Source: Euclidia mi
Taxonomy: Eukaryota > Arthropoda > Insecta > Lepidoptera > Erebidae
Reading direction: 5' to 3'
NCBI GenBank assembly: GCA_944739405.2
Contig: OX123191.2
Span: forward strand, 4,320,830 to 4,384,829
Length of the DNA: 64,000 bases
The notes below the pieces were generated by a model. The model did no database searches. It saw only the letters and a list, made by a program, of their open reading frames with translations, and had not been told where the DNA came from. Below are positions 44,399 through 55,189 of the stretch, in pieces. The translations under genes were made by a program, and so were the position numbers. Numbering within the stretch: the first letter of the stretch is position 1; every line of letters starts with the position of its first letter.

Positions 44399-45056
44399 GG
44401 GCGCTTGTACACGGTAAGAAAATACGTCAGGCTTACGCAAGAATTCGTGTCGTAACTAGAATATTACTGTTGTTTAGTTAAGTTTAGTTAAGTTTAGTTT
44501 ACACTGCTCGCAGCGGTGCACGAATAAATATCTTGTCTGCGCAAGACACGACGCGACGCGGCGAACGTTGTTGCGGAGCGGTGGGAGGCCAAGTAGTAGG
44601 GTTCAGCCAGTCAGGTAGTTTCAAAGCTTGTCAAACGTAGACATTTTCATGCGAAAATAATCCACAAATTTTTCCTCATGTTGTCGCATTACACGGTAAA
44701 GGATAATGAACCCACCAAACTCATTTTCTCTTGCATAATTGTATGAACCCAGTAAAGCCACTTGTTTTTTGTTTACTTTTCACTTTGTTATAATAATACT
44801 ATGTAATTATCATTATTTTTTGCTTTGTAGTTAACATTTTTATAAATAAAGGAAAATGATTATCAGACTTGTCATTAGTTGTGCGCCCTACGCCCGACTG
44901 ACGACTGCACGAGTCGTGTACACGTTCCGATTGGTCTTGTCTGCGGAAGACACGAAAAGTTTTCGTGTGTAGAACAGACAAAATTCTTGTCGTGTACACG
45001 ATGAATTTGTCTTTTCTGTCGCAGACGGTAAATTTTCTTACCGCGTACAAGCGCCC
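44399..45056. mobile_element. 658-bp Harbinger-like MITE, TAA duplication
   Basis: Ends GGGCGCTTGTACACGGTAAG and CTTACCGCGTACAAGCGCCC are inverted repeats with one mismatch, and TAA flanks both (44396-44398, 45057-45059). Sub-terminal GTCTGCGCAAGACACG- and GTCTGCGGAAGACACG-like blocks recur inside. No transposase frame is present. Confidence 0.75.
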
Positions 45057-45124
45057 TAAGAGAATGAAAACTTGATACAAACCCTATACCAACCCGTTTG
45101 GCTAGCGTGGTATAGTAGGCCAAT

Positions 45125-45185
45125 TCCTCCTTTCAAAGGAGAGGCCTAGTCCAGCAGTGGACTGTTGAAGGCTGATGATGATGAT
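45125..45185 (+). repeat. RTE-like 3' tail
   Basis: GGAGAGGCCTAGTCCAGCAG and GTTGAAGGCTGATGATGATG form the end typical of RTE elements and dependent SINEs in moths. Confidence 0.5.
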
Positions 45186-45199
45186 GAAACATAATTGCA

Positions 45200-45700
45200 T
45201 TTTATAACAGTTATGTGGACTTTGGTTTTTGTGAAATTTGGAAAATGTTTATGAATATTTGGCCAATATTTAAAAAAACATTATTTAAATATTTCGAGTA
45301 AAAATAAGAAAATTCTAGAAACTTCAGGAAGGAATGGAAAGGTTAAAAAGACACAGGAGATAGAAAAACAATTGAATAATGAAATAACAATCGAAATTAG
45401 TGGATCTAGAACATTCCTAGGGGTATATAAGGTGGTGTAGGCGCGCTGAGCGCCAGTTTAAGTTGAGAAGTGTTAAAGTGGAGAAGAAAAGGAAGAAGTA
45501 AAGGGAAGAAAGAAGTAGTAGTGAAATAAAGTGAAGTGAAAGTATAGTGCAGTGAAGTGCACTGAAGTGCAGTGCAAAAGACGTTAGTGGTGGTGCTGTC
45601 CGCGTTGAAATCGAACGACGCGTCGTGTGTGTATAGTTGAATAAAGTGTAATCAGTGCTACTCGGTGTTTCCTTTCAATCCCGTTACCCCGTCTGTAACA
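45200..45700 (+). repeat. Ty3/Gypsy left LTR (left limit uncertain)
   Basis: A TATATAAGG box lies near 45425, and the 3' end reads TGCTACTCGGTGTTTCC to GTCTGTAACA. The last 50 bases recur at 52617-52670. The left edge could not be fixed because the other LTR is mostly missing. Confidence 0.55.
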
Positions 45701-45702
45701 AT

Positions 45703-45719
45703 TGGTGTCAGAAGTGGGA
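45703..45719 (+). promoter_or_regulatory. Primer-binding site of Gypsy element (tRNA-Leu type)
   Basis: TGGTGTCAGAAGTGGGA starts two bases after the LTR end and fits the complement of an insect tRNA-Leu 3' end. Confidence 0.6.
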
Positions 45720-45847
45720 TTGGAAGGATTAAAGTTGCCAGTCATACCGAGGTAAGGGCCTACAACACGTGCGAGGGCTGCCGCTCAAAAGCAAGGCGAC
45801 TCTAACCCAGAAGTTGTGGGCAGGGAAGCTCCTTCGCAAGGAGGCGG

Positions 45848-45970
45848 ATCTCGACTCCAGCAAAACTCGCAGCAGCTTGAATCTCGACTCCAGCAAAACT
45901 CGCAGCAGCTTAAATCTTGACTCGATCAAAACTCGCAGCAGCTCCAGAAAAACTCGCAGCAGCTTGCGAG
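45848..45970 (+). repeat. 33-bp tandem repeat in gag leader
   Basis: Three to four units built on TCGACTCCAGCAAAACTCGC followed by AGCAGCTT, the last ones shortened. Confidence 0.8.
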
Positions 45971-45973
45971 ATA

Positions 45974-46609
45974 ATGGAGAGCCAGGATGAGATTCGCCGT
46001 TATATATCCGAGAATGCCCGTAAGATCGCCGAGATGGTGTGTATCGGTGAAGTGCATTCTCGCGTGACTACTATTGAGGAAGAGATGCAGACCCGCATGG
46101 CGTCAGTAGTATCGGAAGAGGTGCAGTCCCGCATGGCGTCAGTATCAGAAGAGATACACACCCGTATAGCTACGATAGAGGAGGAGATAAAGAAGATGAA
46201 GTCCAACAGCCCTTCGGTCTCTATCAACTCATCAAGTTCTGGTGGTTATTTAAAAGTACCATTATTCGATGGTAACACTTCCTGGGAGGCCTACAGAACA
46301 CAGTTCGAAGCCGCCTCTGTTAGCAACGGTTGGGATGACGACCAGGCCAAGTTTGCACTCATCCTGGCGTTGCGTGGGGAAGCATTGTCGGTGCTTGAGG
46401 CCGTGGGAAAGGACGCTACTTACGAACAGCTGTTTGAGGCTCTGGAATCCAGGTTTGGAGACGAGCACTTAAAATATGTGTTTCGAGCCAAGTTACGCAA
46501 CCACTGTCAATATCAGAACGAATCCTTGCAGCAGGAATCCTTGCATGGAAGTGACGAAGATGGTGCAAAAAGCTTATCAGTCGGCACCCGCGGAACAAGT
46601 TCAAAGCAT
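45974..46609 (+). pseudogene. Ty3/Gypsy gag, N-terminal part
   Basis: ATG 45974 (MESQDEIRRYISENARK) begins a frame with a heptad-rich, Glu-rich helical stretch in which EE[VI]xxRMASV-like units recur. This is followed by the gag core: YLKVPLFDGNTSWEAYRTQF, DDQAKFALILALRGEALSVL and YEQLFEALESRFGDEH. Near 46545 a frameshift occurs, and the expected continuation (VQKAYQSAPAEQVQSM) lies in another frame. At about 46609 the gene is interrupted by an insert of about 5.5 kb and resumes at 52131. It would form the particle shell. Confidence 0.8.
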
Positions 46610-46962
46610 GTAATAGAAGGGCTATTATATACATATGTCTAGATACAAGGTGTATGGCCTTTATGTAGTATTTTAGTCATATTTGTCAATGGTTTGAAAA
46701 TTAAAGATACAACTATCAATTCTTACTTTTATTTATTCAGTTTGTCACAAGAATATATCTTAGATAAAGATAGATTTACATTTACCGCCACTCTTAGCAA
46801 TTCTTTTAATAGTCATTGTTTATAAAAGCAGAACAAACTATATCATATTTATAATATTGGGTAGCAAGGTTGTGGGTAGTTCAATATATATCAAATATAA
46901 TATTAATACAATGGATTAGCAACAATATAATTAATTTAGTAATATTGACCACAGGTATATCT

Positions 46963-47128
46963 TAAAAGGAAACGACACAGTTATTCGGTGCAGACTAACT
47001 TTATTACACACAATTCACAAGCCTACCTACATACATTTTTAATTTATATGGATGGTCTAGTTTGCATTCCATTACACAGATGGCACTAGGCGTACTTATT
47101 TTGATATAAATTAAACAACATTACAACA
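46963..47128 (-). repeat. Copia downstream (3') LTR
   Basis: 166 bp; one mismatch (A versus G in GACAC[AG]GTTATTC) to the other LTR. Confidence 0.95.
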
Positions 47129-47138
47129 CCCCCACTTA
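47129..47138 (-). promoter_or_regulatory. Copia polypurine tract
   Basis: On the minus strand AAGTGGGGG abuts the downstream LTR. Confidence 0.75.
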
Positions 47139-47194
47139 TCAAAATAAACAAAGTACCATAATATCTAATGCGGGCATGAATTTACAATACAAAA

Positions 47195-48242
47195 TTACAA
47201 TTTAACAATTCCTAAAATTTCCATAAACTTGTAATGTTTTACAATTCCTAGACCTTTAGTCAACAAGTCAGCTGGCATTTGATTTGTAGGCAGATAACTA
47301 ATCTTTACCTTACCACTATTAACTATCTCTCGTACAAAATGATGTTTCACATCAATATGCTTTGACCTATTGTGACATTGATGGTTTGTGGCCATCTTTA
47401 AAGCACTTTAATTGTCACAATGCAGGTTAATTGTCACCAAAGATCCTGTAAGCTCATACAATAATTCTCTTAAATATATTGCTTCCCTACAAGATTCAGA
47501 AAGTGCAACATATTCAGCCTCAGTACTTGATAGGGCTGTAACTCTTTGCTTCCTGCTCTGCCAAGAAATAGCCGAACCTGACATTACATAACAAAAACCT
47601 GTGTAGGATTTTCTGTCCAAGCTATTGCTTGCCCAGTCAGCATCTACAAAACCTTGCAAGTTTTCTCCTTGACTACTAAACTTCAAACAATACATTTTAG
47701 TTTTCTTTAAATATCTTAGGACCCTTTTTGCATAATTCCAATGTTCTACACTGTAGTTAGTATTGAATTGACTTAAGTAGCTCACAGCATAGGCTATATC
47801 AGGTCTTGTCATGACTGCTAGATACATAAGACAACCTATGAGTCTCTGATAGCTAACTTCTAAAGTACAATTTTCTGCCTTTGTTACATTTAACTTACTT
47901 TCTATAGGTGTATCAGCTGTTTTACAATCTATCATTTCAAATTTCTGTAATAATTCTACTATGTACTGTTGTTGATCAATAGTTATCTCATAGTTATTAC
48001 AAGTTTTATATACATTAATATTCATTCCTAGGTATTGCTTGACCTCACCTAAATCTTTAATTTTAAATTCTGAGCTTAAAATACATTTTAGCTTCCTAGT
48101 TTCACTGTAATTGTTAGAAAATATTAAAAAATCATCGACATACAGCGCTATTATAATTTTTATATCATTACACATCTTTGTAAATAAACATGGTTCTTGT
48201 ATACAATTTTTGAAATTATTTTTACATAGTACATCTCTAACT
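47195..48242 (-). pseudogene. Copia reverse transcriptase C-terminal part and RNase H
   Basis: The frame resumes after the lesion with LAWYERVRDVL (48240) and contains the catalytic YVDD (ALYVDDFLIFSNN). The Copia RNase H signature follows: GFVDADWASNSLDRKSYTG, ISWQSRKQRVTALSSTEAEY. At 47408 the codon after LHCDN, normally Gln, is TAA. The same frame continues beyond it with SALKMATNHQCHN and ADLLTKGL to a natural stop at 47195. Only the one nonsense codon separates these parts. Function would be DNA synthesis and RNA removal in the particle. Confidence 0.9.
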
Positions 48243-48245
48243 CTT

Positions 48246-51134
48246 TCATACCATGCTAATCACTGCCTTTTTAAGTTTAAATACTTTACCACCCTCTTGG
48301 GGTACAAAACCTTCTGGTAAACACATATAAATGTCCTCTTTCAAAATATATATTATACCATTTAGATACGCAGTTTTGACATCTAACTGAGTAATGTCCA
48401 GTCCTAGTTTTACACTTATTGCAAACAGTAATCGCAACGTTGAATGCCGCACAACGGGTGAAAAGGTCTCATCATAGTCCATTCCACGTTTTTGTGTAAA
48501 ACCCTTAGCGACTAACCGAGCACGATATTGCACTTCACTATCACTCTTGAGTTTTTTCTTTAACACCCACCGACTTTTCACTATTGTTGCTCCTATTGGC
48601 GCATTGACAAGTTCAAAAACGTTATTCTCGCGGAATGACTCCAACTCTTCGTCCATCGCCTTCCTCCATTGCAAACTCTCTGGACCGCTCAATGCCTCTG
48701 TCACCGTCTGTTCAGGTTCCACAGTGGCCAACATGCCTTGATCATACCTATCAGGTTTACGCCGCACCCTTTTTGGTCTGTCGAAGATCTCAGAGTCTGG
48801 TTCTGGTGACCTGATGGGACTGCTGCTTGGTGATAATGTTTCAGGAACATAGGTTTCATCTGCCTCAGCTTCGAAGAATGTTTGCTGTGAGGATTCACTG
48901 TCAGAGCCGTACATAGTCTGTGAATCTGACTCTGATCGTTCCTCTCTGCTATGCTCCCCCACTGAACGATCACCTTCTTCAGGAACAGGAAACTCTTCAT
49001 CCACACACCATATTGCTTCACTGTCTGTGGAAATTCCTCCTGACAATGATCTTTCCATCACCACTACATCCCGACTGGTAGTGACCTGGTTTCTAATGGG
49101 ATCATATACTCTGTAGCCCTTTACATGTTCTGAGTAACCAACAAGAATGTGCTGCCGTGCTTTCTTGTCCCACTTGGTCCTCTTCTCTTTAGGAATGTGT
49201 ACTATTATAGGACTACCAAATATGCGTATATGACTCATTTTTGGTTTCTTGCCATACCATATTTCGTATGGTGTTTTGCCAGTCAGACCTGATGCTATAG
49301 AGCGGTTTTTTAAATAGACAGCTGTTGATGCAGCTTCTGCCCAAAACTTTTTCTCTAACTTAGCATCAAACAACAAGCATCTTGCTTTCTCAACAATTGT
49401 TCTGTTGTTTCTCTCTGACATCCCATTTTGTTCAGGTGTGTAGGCATTTGTTTTTTGGTGTACAATGCCCGATGCTTTTAAAAAATCTTCCATTGCTTTC
49501 GAGCAAAACTCTCCACCATTGTCTGTTCGTAATATTTTAATATGATCATTCTTTTGTTGTTCCACCATACATTTGAATTCCTTAAAATATTTTATAACCT
49601 CACTCTTTTCTTTTAGAAAATATATAAATGACATGCGACTGTAGTCATCTACAAGGAGTAGAAAGAATCTTGCCGAACCAATTGATTTTGTCTCCATTGG
49701 CCCGCATACATCAGCATGCACAATTTCCAGCATTTTTGTTGCTCTTGTGCCTGTAGAGAATGGTAGACGCGATTGTTTCCCTTCACAACATACAATGCAG
49801 TTTGACTTTGTCATCTCATAATTGCCTTCATAGTTGACACCTTCCACGGCGCCATTCTTCATTTTATTCATATCACTGGTGTTTATGTGTCCTAACCTCC
49901 TATGCCATAACAATGCATTGTCTTTGGCAAGTAAACATTTTGTCACTGGCGTAGCACATATATCTAATTTGTACACACCGTCAATTAAATTAGCAACAGC
50001 AACTAGTTCTTTCTTCGCATTATATATGAAACACTGGCTATCTGAGAAAGAAACACTGTTGTTGTTTTTAATCAGTTGACTCACTGACAATAAGTTTGTC
50101 GTCAGGCTTGGAACCCACAAAACATCCTTGATTGTGATATCATAACCTTGCTGCGTTGATATTTTTACATTTCCTTTGCCTGAAACATGTAGCTTTTCTA
50201 GATTTGCCACCATAATTTCGGGAAATGATTGTGAACGCGAAACTTCTTGCAACCAATCTCCGACTGCTGTCATGTGAGCGCTGGCGCCCGAATCCACGTA
50301 CCACTCCGCTTTGTCATGTTTTCGGCTTAGGAAAATTGCACTAAATGCATTTGAAGACTTATTTTTGCTTGATTTTTCAATCATTGGACATTGATTACGA
50401 TAATGACCCGGCATCTTACATTTATAACACGTGATATTTTTGTTTATCACTTTGACATTTGTCAATTTTGACATTGACGTCCCGCCCTGGTTGGTGTTGC
50501 CATGTGTGGATTTTTTCATCCATTTTGAAGCAAACGCCGATTCAGAATTCTGCGTTTCTTTACCTGTCACTGTTGTCATTTCTGTCGGCTCGAAATCCAT
50601 CAACTTAGTCTTGATGACGTCACCGGTGATATGGATTCCCGAATGTTCTATGCCCATTATCATCGGTTGAAATCTATCTGGTAATCCTGCCAGCATCAAT
50701 GATCCAATCCACTGATCCGTTATTTCAAAACCTGTTCTACTCAACTTTTGCGATGTCTCCACAATTTGAGTCACGTAGGTTGTCATATTCTCACAGTTTT
50801 CTCGTCTTATTGAAATCAGGTTACGCAGCAACGAAATCTTCCTCGAAAAACCTGAGTGGTCAAACAGGGTTTTTAGTTTCTCCCACAACTCTTTCGAAGT
50901 AGTCGTCGTCCTGATGTGCACGTACAAAGCTGGATCGATGGTTAGAGATAATTTTGCCCACGTCTTTGCATCATCTTCGGGTTTGACTTCTCTTCCCTCC
51001 ACTGGCTTCACACAATGCAACGTGCCTTCCAATACGAGCAAACTTTCAACTGCAAATGTCCACGCATCGTAGTTGTCCCTGCCTTTTAACTTAGGCACAC
51101 TGGTTATATAGTTCGTAGACATATTGCACAACAC
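48246..51134 (-). pseudogene. Copia Gag-protease-integrase-reverse transcriptase (N-terminal) polyprotein
   Basis: 962 codons starting at ATG 51134. Residues 1-235 are Copia Gag, with a CCHC knuckle at 236-249 (CYKCKMPGHYRNQC). The protease active site lies at about 281 (WYVDSGASAHM). The pre-integrase block has LLWHRRLGHI; the integrase core has HADVCGPM, DDYSRM, RTDNGGEF and TPEQNGMSERNN, so its acidic residues are present. After a Ser/Glu-rich linker with acidic repeats, reverse transcriptase begins (SRWVLKKKL, RARLVAKGFTQ, DYDETFSPVV, DVKTAYLNG). The frame ends abnormally after KLKKAV, where a short coding stretch is deleted and the phase is lost. Otherwise it appears intact. Confidence 0.92.
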
Positions 51135-51188
51135 AAACGTAACGAGAAATATAACTTTTTACTTTGAAATACTCAGAAAGCAGCGATA

Positions 51189-51199
51189 GGCCCATAACC
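51189..51199 (-). promoter_or_regulatory. Copia primer-binding site (initiator tRNA-Met anticodon region)
   Basis: On the minus strand GGTTATGGGCC directly follows the upstream LTR. It is complementary to the CCCATAACC anticodon-loop region of initiator tRNA-Met, consistent with the half-tRNA priming known for Drosophila copia. Confidence 0.8.
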
Positions 51200-51365
51200 T
51201 AAAAGGAAACGACACGGTTATTCGGTGCAGACTAACTTTATTACACACAATTCACAAGCCTACCTACATACATTTTTAATTTATATGGATGGTCTAGTTT
51301 GCATTCCATTACACAGATGGCACTAGGCGTACTTATTTTGATATAAATTAAACAACATTACAACA
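51200..51365 (-). repeat. Copia upstream (5') LTR
   Basis: 166 bp; starts TGTTGTAATGTTG on the minus strand. Confidence 0.95.
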
Positions 51366-52130
51366 TATCTTTTATTATTATTCTAGGTATATTTACTATG
51401 GATGTATTCAATATTTATCACTGTAATATTCACCACAGGTACATATAATTGATATAGCTTATTTCACAGCTTATGAATCGATTATATTATATGATATCCC
51501 AAGTTCTAAACTTATAACATCTCACAAGTGACAAAACCACCCACAATATCAATTATACAAAAACTACACTATATTACATTGCTTCTGCATTATTTATATT
51601 GACAATATTCTATATAACACCACAGAAGCAATATAGAATTGTGAAACACAATAATATAATAGTCAGAATTATATCGTACCTTAATTAGCCGTTGCCGGAG
51701 CGAAACTGAACATAGAACAGAGTCTGTTCACATTTTATACTCTATTTACCCGTATGACAGTGTCAACTGTCAAACGTCAAACGAATTTGTCTATTTAGAA
51801 TTGGCAACACTATAAACTCAAAACATACAATACATTTATGTCCATTTACAATAATGTTTAGGCTATACATAGTTAATGATACAATATATATGGCTATATC
51901 TTGTTAGAGACATGTAAATAATTGTAAAATCGATCTTATTGTAACTTAACCTAAAACCTAACGTAGAAATAACAGTGATATAAATTCTAGCCAGATTTAT
52001 AACAGTTTAATATCCGAGCTTTTGCTGGGATAGTAAATAGGTACTTACAAACGGGACACACATACTTTAGACGTACTTACTTTGATATATTTTTGAATAT
52101 CTTTACAATATATTTCAACAAATCTATCAC

Positions 52131-52675
52131 ATGCAACTCCAGGCGTTTATCGACGGAATCTATGACGATGAGGTCAGAGCTGTTGTGCGCTTGAGACACC
52201 GCAGCAACGTTACAGACGCATTAGCACATGCTCTAGAAGTGGAGGTTGTTCGACAAGAAATTACGAGTGATCGAGACAGAGTTATTGCAGCAGAAGTAGA
52301 AAGAACTGGTCGCAAATCTTTTGTCCCAAAGTGTTTTAACTGTAGAGAGCCCGGACATTTAAGGCGTAGCTATCCGAAACATGTAGCAGAAAGGCGTAAG
52401 ATTGACGCTAGTGTTCAAGTCTTGAAAGATGATGAGGAAGCAATTACAGCCAGGACCTCGATGCAAGCGCTGATCAGAAAGAAACAAATGGCGAAACGGC
52501 GAACAAATAGTGGCTATAAAAATCGGTGACAAGCTACACTGGCAACGAGCGGTTATTGCAGATATCGTAGACGATTGCATTGTTGGGCTGGATTTCTTCA
52601 GAGATCATCAGTGTTCTTCAGTGCTACTCGGTGTTTCTTTCCAATCCCGTTATCCCGTCCATAACAGTATACTTG
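52131..52675 (+). pseudogene. Ty3/Gypsy gag C-terminal part, knuckle, protease remnant and LTR end
   Basis: The frame 52131-52529 continues gag (LQAFIDGIYDDEVRAVVRL, then NVTDALAHALEVEVVRQE) and includes a zinc knuckle, CFNCREPGHLRRSY, whose last Cys is replaced by Tyr. Past the stop a shifted frame still encodes a protease piece (VIADIVDDCIVGLDFF, about 52553-52600). This joins abruptly to 50 bases of LTR end (TGCTACTCGGTGTTTCTT, ending about 52670). The rest of Pol and most of the right LTR are deleted. Confidence 0.75.
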
Positions 52676-52679
52676 TTTA

Positions 52680-53395
52680 GCCCAAGGCTCCCCCAGCGTG
52701 AGAATCAATTATCACGCTAAAAGTAGCCTATGTCTCCAGCATACAAATCTTACCATAGCGTCGCAATGTAAAAGAAGGACGAATAAGCTCCCTTAAACAT
52801 TTTTTATATTGGTATGGAAGTATGGATTCTATTTTACCGACTGCAGTGTCCATGTGTACCAATAAATAAACATTTATAATAGCAGCTTTCATTAATTCGT
52901 ACGTCTCTGTGACGGGTACTTCTTACGACAATGGTCTTATTTCTATGAAACCACGCAATGGATGATGGCTGTAGGCAGGTGAATACAATTGTAGAATAAT
53001 GAAATACGTAATTGAGAGACAGAACATTATAGAGAGTTTAGTCTGGGCTTCAGGAACTCTTGTTGAAAACAATGCATAATTAAAATGTTAAAACTGAACT
53101 CTTGAAGGGAAAGTGGCATCTAAACAGCATAGCCGCATAATTATGGGGCAGCAGGGAATGTCACTATGGTTGCCAATTCGGAGTTAAAACAGCCCGTTTT
53201 GGTCCGCAGTATGTATGTATGTATGTGTTACCAGCTAAATATATTAAAAGTTCCATTGCTTTTCTCAGGACCGCTGAAAATTCATGATAATGCCAAGACT
53301 TGTTCTAGTTTAGTATTGTAGTTCTCCACAGTGACCATAAATAAGTGTCCAATAAACCCAAAAGTTATAAACTAAAACTTTTAGTAGAAAAGTTT
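52680..53395. other. no gene recognised
   Basis: Contains a short (GTAT)n run at 53210-53227. No ORF of note. Confidence 0.35.
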
Positions 53396-53399
53396 TAGT

Positions 53400-53690
53400 A
53401 GAATTAATACTGCACCTTTAGGTGCACTATTAATTCTATTCTTAGAGCGAAGAACTATTTATACGAATTCTATTGAGCCTTATCTATTAATAGTGCACCT
53501 TTAGGTGCACTATTAATTCTTTTCTTAGAGCGAAGAACTATTTATACGAATTCTATTGAGCCTTATCTATTAATAATAATAAAGAATAGAATTAATAGTG
53601 CACCTTTAGGTGCAATATTAATTCTATTCTTAGAGCGAAGAACTATTTATACAAATACTATTGAGCCTAATCTATTAATAATCATAACAA
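53400..53690. repeat. Three tandem units each carrying a GTGCACCTTTAGGTGCAC palindrome
   Basis: Palindromes at 53400-53437 (18-bp arms, one mismatch), 53486-53517 (15-bp perfect arms) and 53583-53630 (23-bp arms, one mismatch) all share a TT centre. Each is followed by CTTAGAGCGAAGAACTATTT and CTATTGAGCC. Unit lengths are about 86 and 100 bases. Confidence 0.85.
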
Positions 53691-53699
53691 AGAAAATTT

Positions 53700-54060
53700 C
53701 AGTCAATTTTCCTCATGTTAGTGTACCGCAGACGAATTGAAATCCATTACGGCATTCATTAATAAACTGATTGTTATACCGTCATACGGGCTTTTTGTGA
53801 ACTTGACGCAAATACGCCAGTGAATTGAGGAACATCATATTTGTTGCTCAAACTGGCCAAAATAAATTAATTTATGTGCGTAATTACGTATATTAATGTG
53901 CGTTGCAAAAGTTTGTATGTCAGATGAAATGAAATGTTAAGTTTTAATCTACGTATTGTTTTATACATGATTGTTTATGTTTAATTATTCCTAACTTTTT
54001 AATTGACACTAACAAAATGCAAAATTTATTTCTTTAATTAAATTTGTATATCGTGGGTAT
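53700..54060. other. no gene recognised
   Basis: AT-rich. Confidence 0.35.
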
Positions 54061-54063
54061 AAT

Positions 54064-54342
54064 GGAAGAACTAAATAACTCAGATTTTGGCCAAATTGAC
54101 CTTTTACTATTTTCGTGAACCCCAAAATGTGCCGCATCTTTTGGTCTAACAAACATTCTTATATCTTAACCCAGTCCAAAAATAAAGCCATTTTTGTGTT
54201 TCAATTATAGAAATAGATAAGTATAAATGAACATTAAATGTTAGTAGAAAAAATTACTAACTCTATAAATAAATGAACAACTATGACTTCTGATCACTTG
54301 AGTATGAAATAAATTAGCTAAATTGAGTTATTTAGTTCTTCC
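54064..54342. mobile_element. Possible MITE bounded by GGAAGAACTAAATAACTCA
   Basis: The 19-base sequence at 54064-54082 is the exact reverse complement of 54324-54342, and a third copy lies at 62003-62021. With its flank, the 54053-54082 block matches 62003-62032 over about 30 bases. No ORF. Confidence 0.45.
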
Positions 54343-54614
54343 GCGCACGAAAATATTTTAATGAAACTAGTCAAGTTGAAGAAAAACTAAACAACTTGAG
54401 TTATTTAATTCGGGCATTAATGAGTATTCATTCGGTTTATAAATAAGTATTTTAATTTATTTCTTCTTCGATAAAATGTAAATTTATAAGAGATTCCAAT
54501 CAAATAAAGGTCAATAGGTGAAGTTATTTAATATTTCTATTTATAGTATACGCACGTAAGCAAAGTTATCGTGCAATTCAGTAGTACAAATTAGCACGAA
54601 ATAATGTAAACCTA

Positions 54615-54690
54615 TAGACCAACCATTCTCAAAGTATGCTCCGCGGAGCGCCAGGGCTCCACGAAGCATCTCTAGAGGCGCCACGAAAAT
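54615..54690 (+). repeat. hAT-like terminal fragment
   Basis: ATTCTCAAAGTATGCTCCGCGG and CCAGGGCTCCACGAAGCATC resemble the ends of ZBED/Buster-type hAT elements. The partner end was not found. Confidence 0.4.
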
Positions 54691-54904
54691 TTTGCTCCAA
54701 TTAAAATAAAATTACTTAAATATAAATAAATCACTAGGTAGCAGAATACAGCAAAATGATCGATTTAGATTCTAAACTCACTGCAACTTAAAGTAGTAGT
54801 ACGTGCAATATGCTATGTTTTTACCGGCGTTTTATTATAATCGGATAATTATATTATAAACAGATATACTATTATTAGACATGTTATGTTCCTAAGGTTG
54901 GAAG

Positions 54905-55018
54905 CGATAGACTAGTGGAGAAATCAACAGACTGCCATTCACAGGGCTCGCGTTAGAATTCTAGGCAGTAAATTTTCGAAGTAATGTGTTTCAATTGTTA
55001 ATTATGGCTTGCCTCGTG
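54905..55018 (+). mobile_element. SINE S1, degenerate head
   Basis: AGCGATAGACTAGTGGAG, AATTGTTAATTATGGCTTGCC and CGTGCCTCAGAGAGCA align with 59637-59770. The B box is damaged. Confidence 0.5.
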
Positions 55019-55189
55019 CCTCAGAGAGCAGCTTTTTAAGACTGGGCGGTGTGGACACCTCTCCCTACTTTTTTCTGACATCAAGATTTGATGTCTTCCA
55101 GCCACCGGTGCAGGCTAGGTTTCTTAAAGGCTTTAGTACCGTGGGCCAAATCCATACAGAGCATAATTTTCATAGGTTATTTAGAAATC

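Larger units (their letters stand above)
46963..51365 (-). mobile_element. Ty1/Copia LTR retrotransposon, young but disabled
   Basis: Transcribed from the minus strand. LTRs of 166 bp (51200-51365 upstream, 46963-47128 downstream) differ by one base. TATCT is duplicated at 46958-46962 and 51366-51370. Gag and Pol form one frame, as usual for Copia. Two lesions disable it: a small deletion with frameshift in reverse transcriptase near 48245, and a nonsense codon in RNase H at 47408-47410. LTR termini are TG and TA. Confidence 0.95.
46610..52130. mobile_element. AT-rich insert in Gypsy gag, itself split by Copia
   Basis: Joining 46609 to 52131 restores continuous gag homology, so everything between is inserted. 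Without the Copia element about 1.1 kb of AT-rich sequence is left (46610-46957 and 51371-52130), with no ORF. CATG lies at both outer edges and might be a 4-base duplication. ACTGTCAAACGTCAAAC at about 51764 is notable. The class is unknown. Confidence 0.55.
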
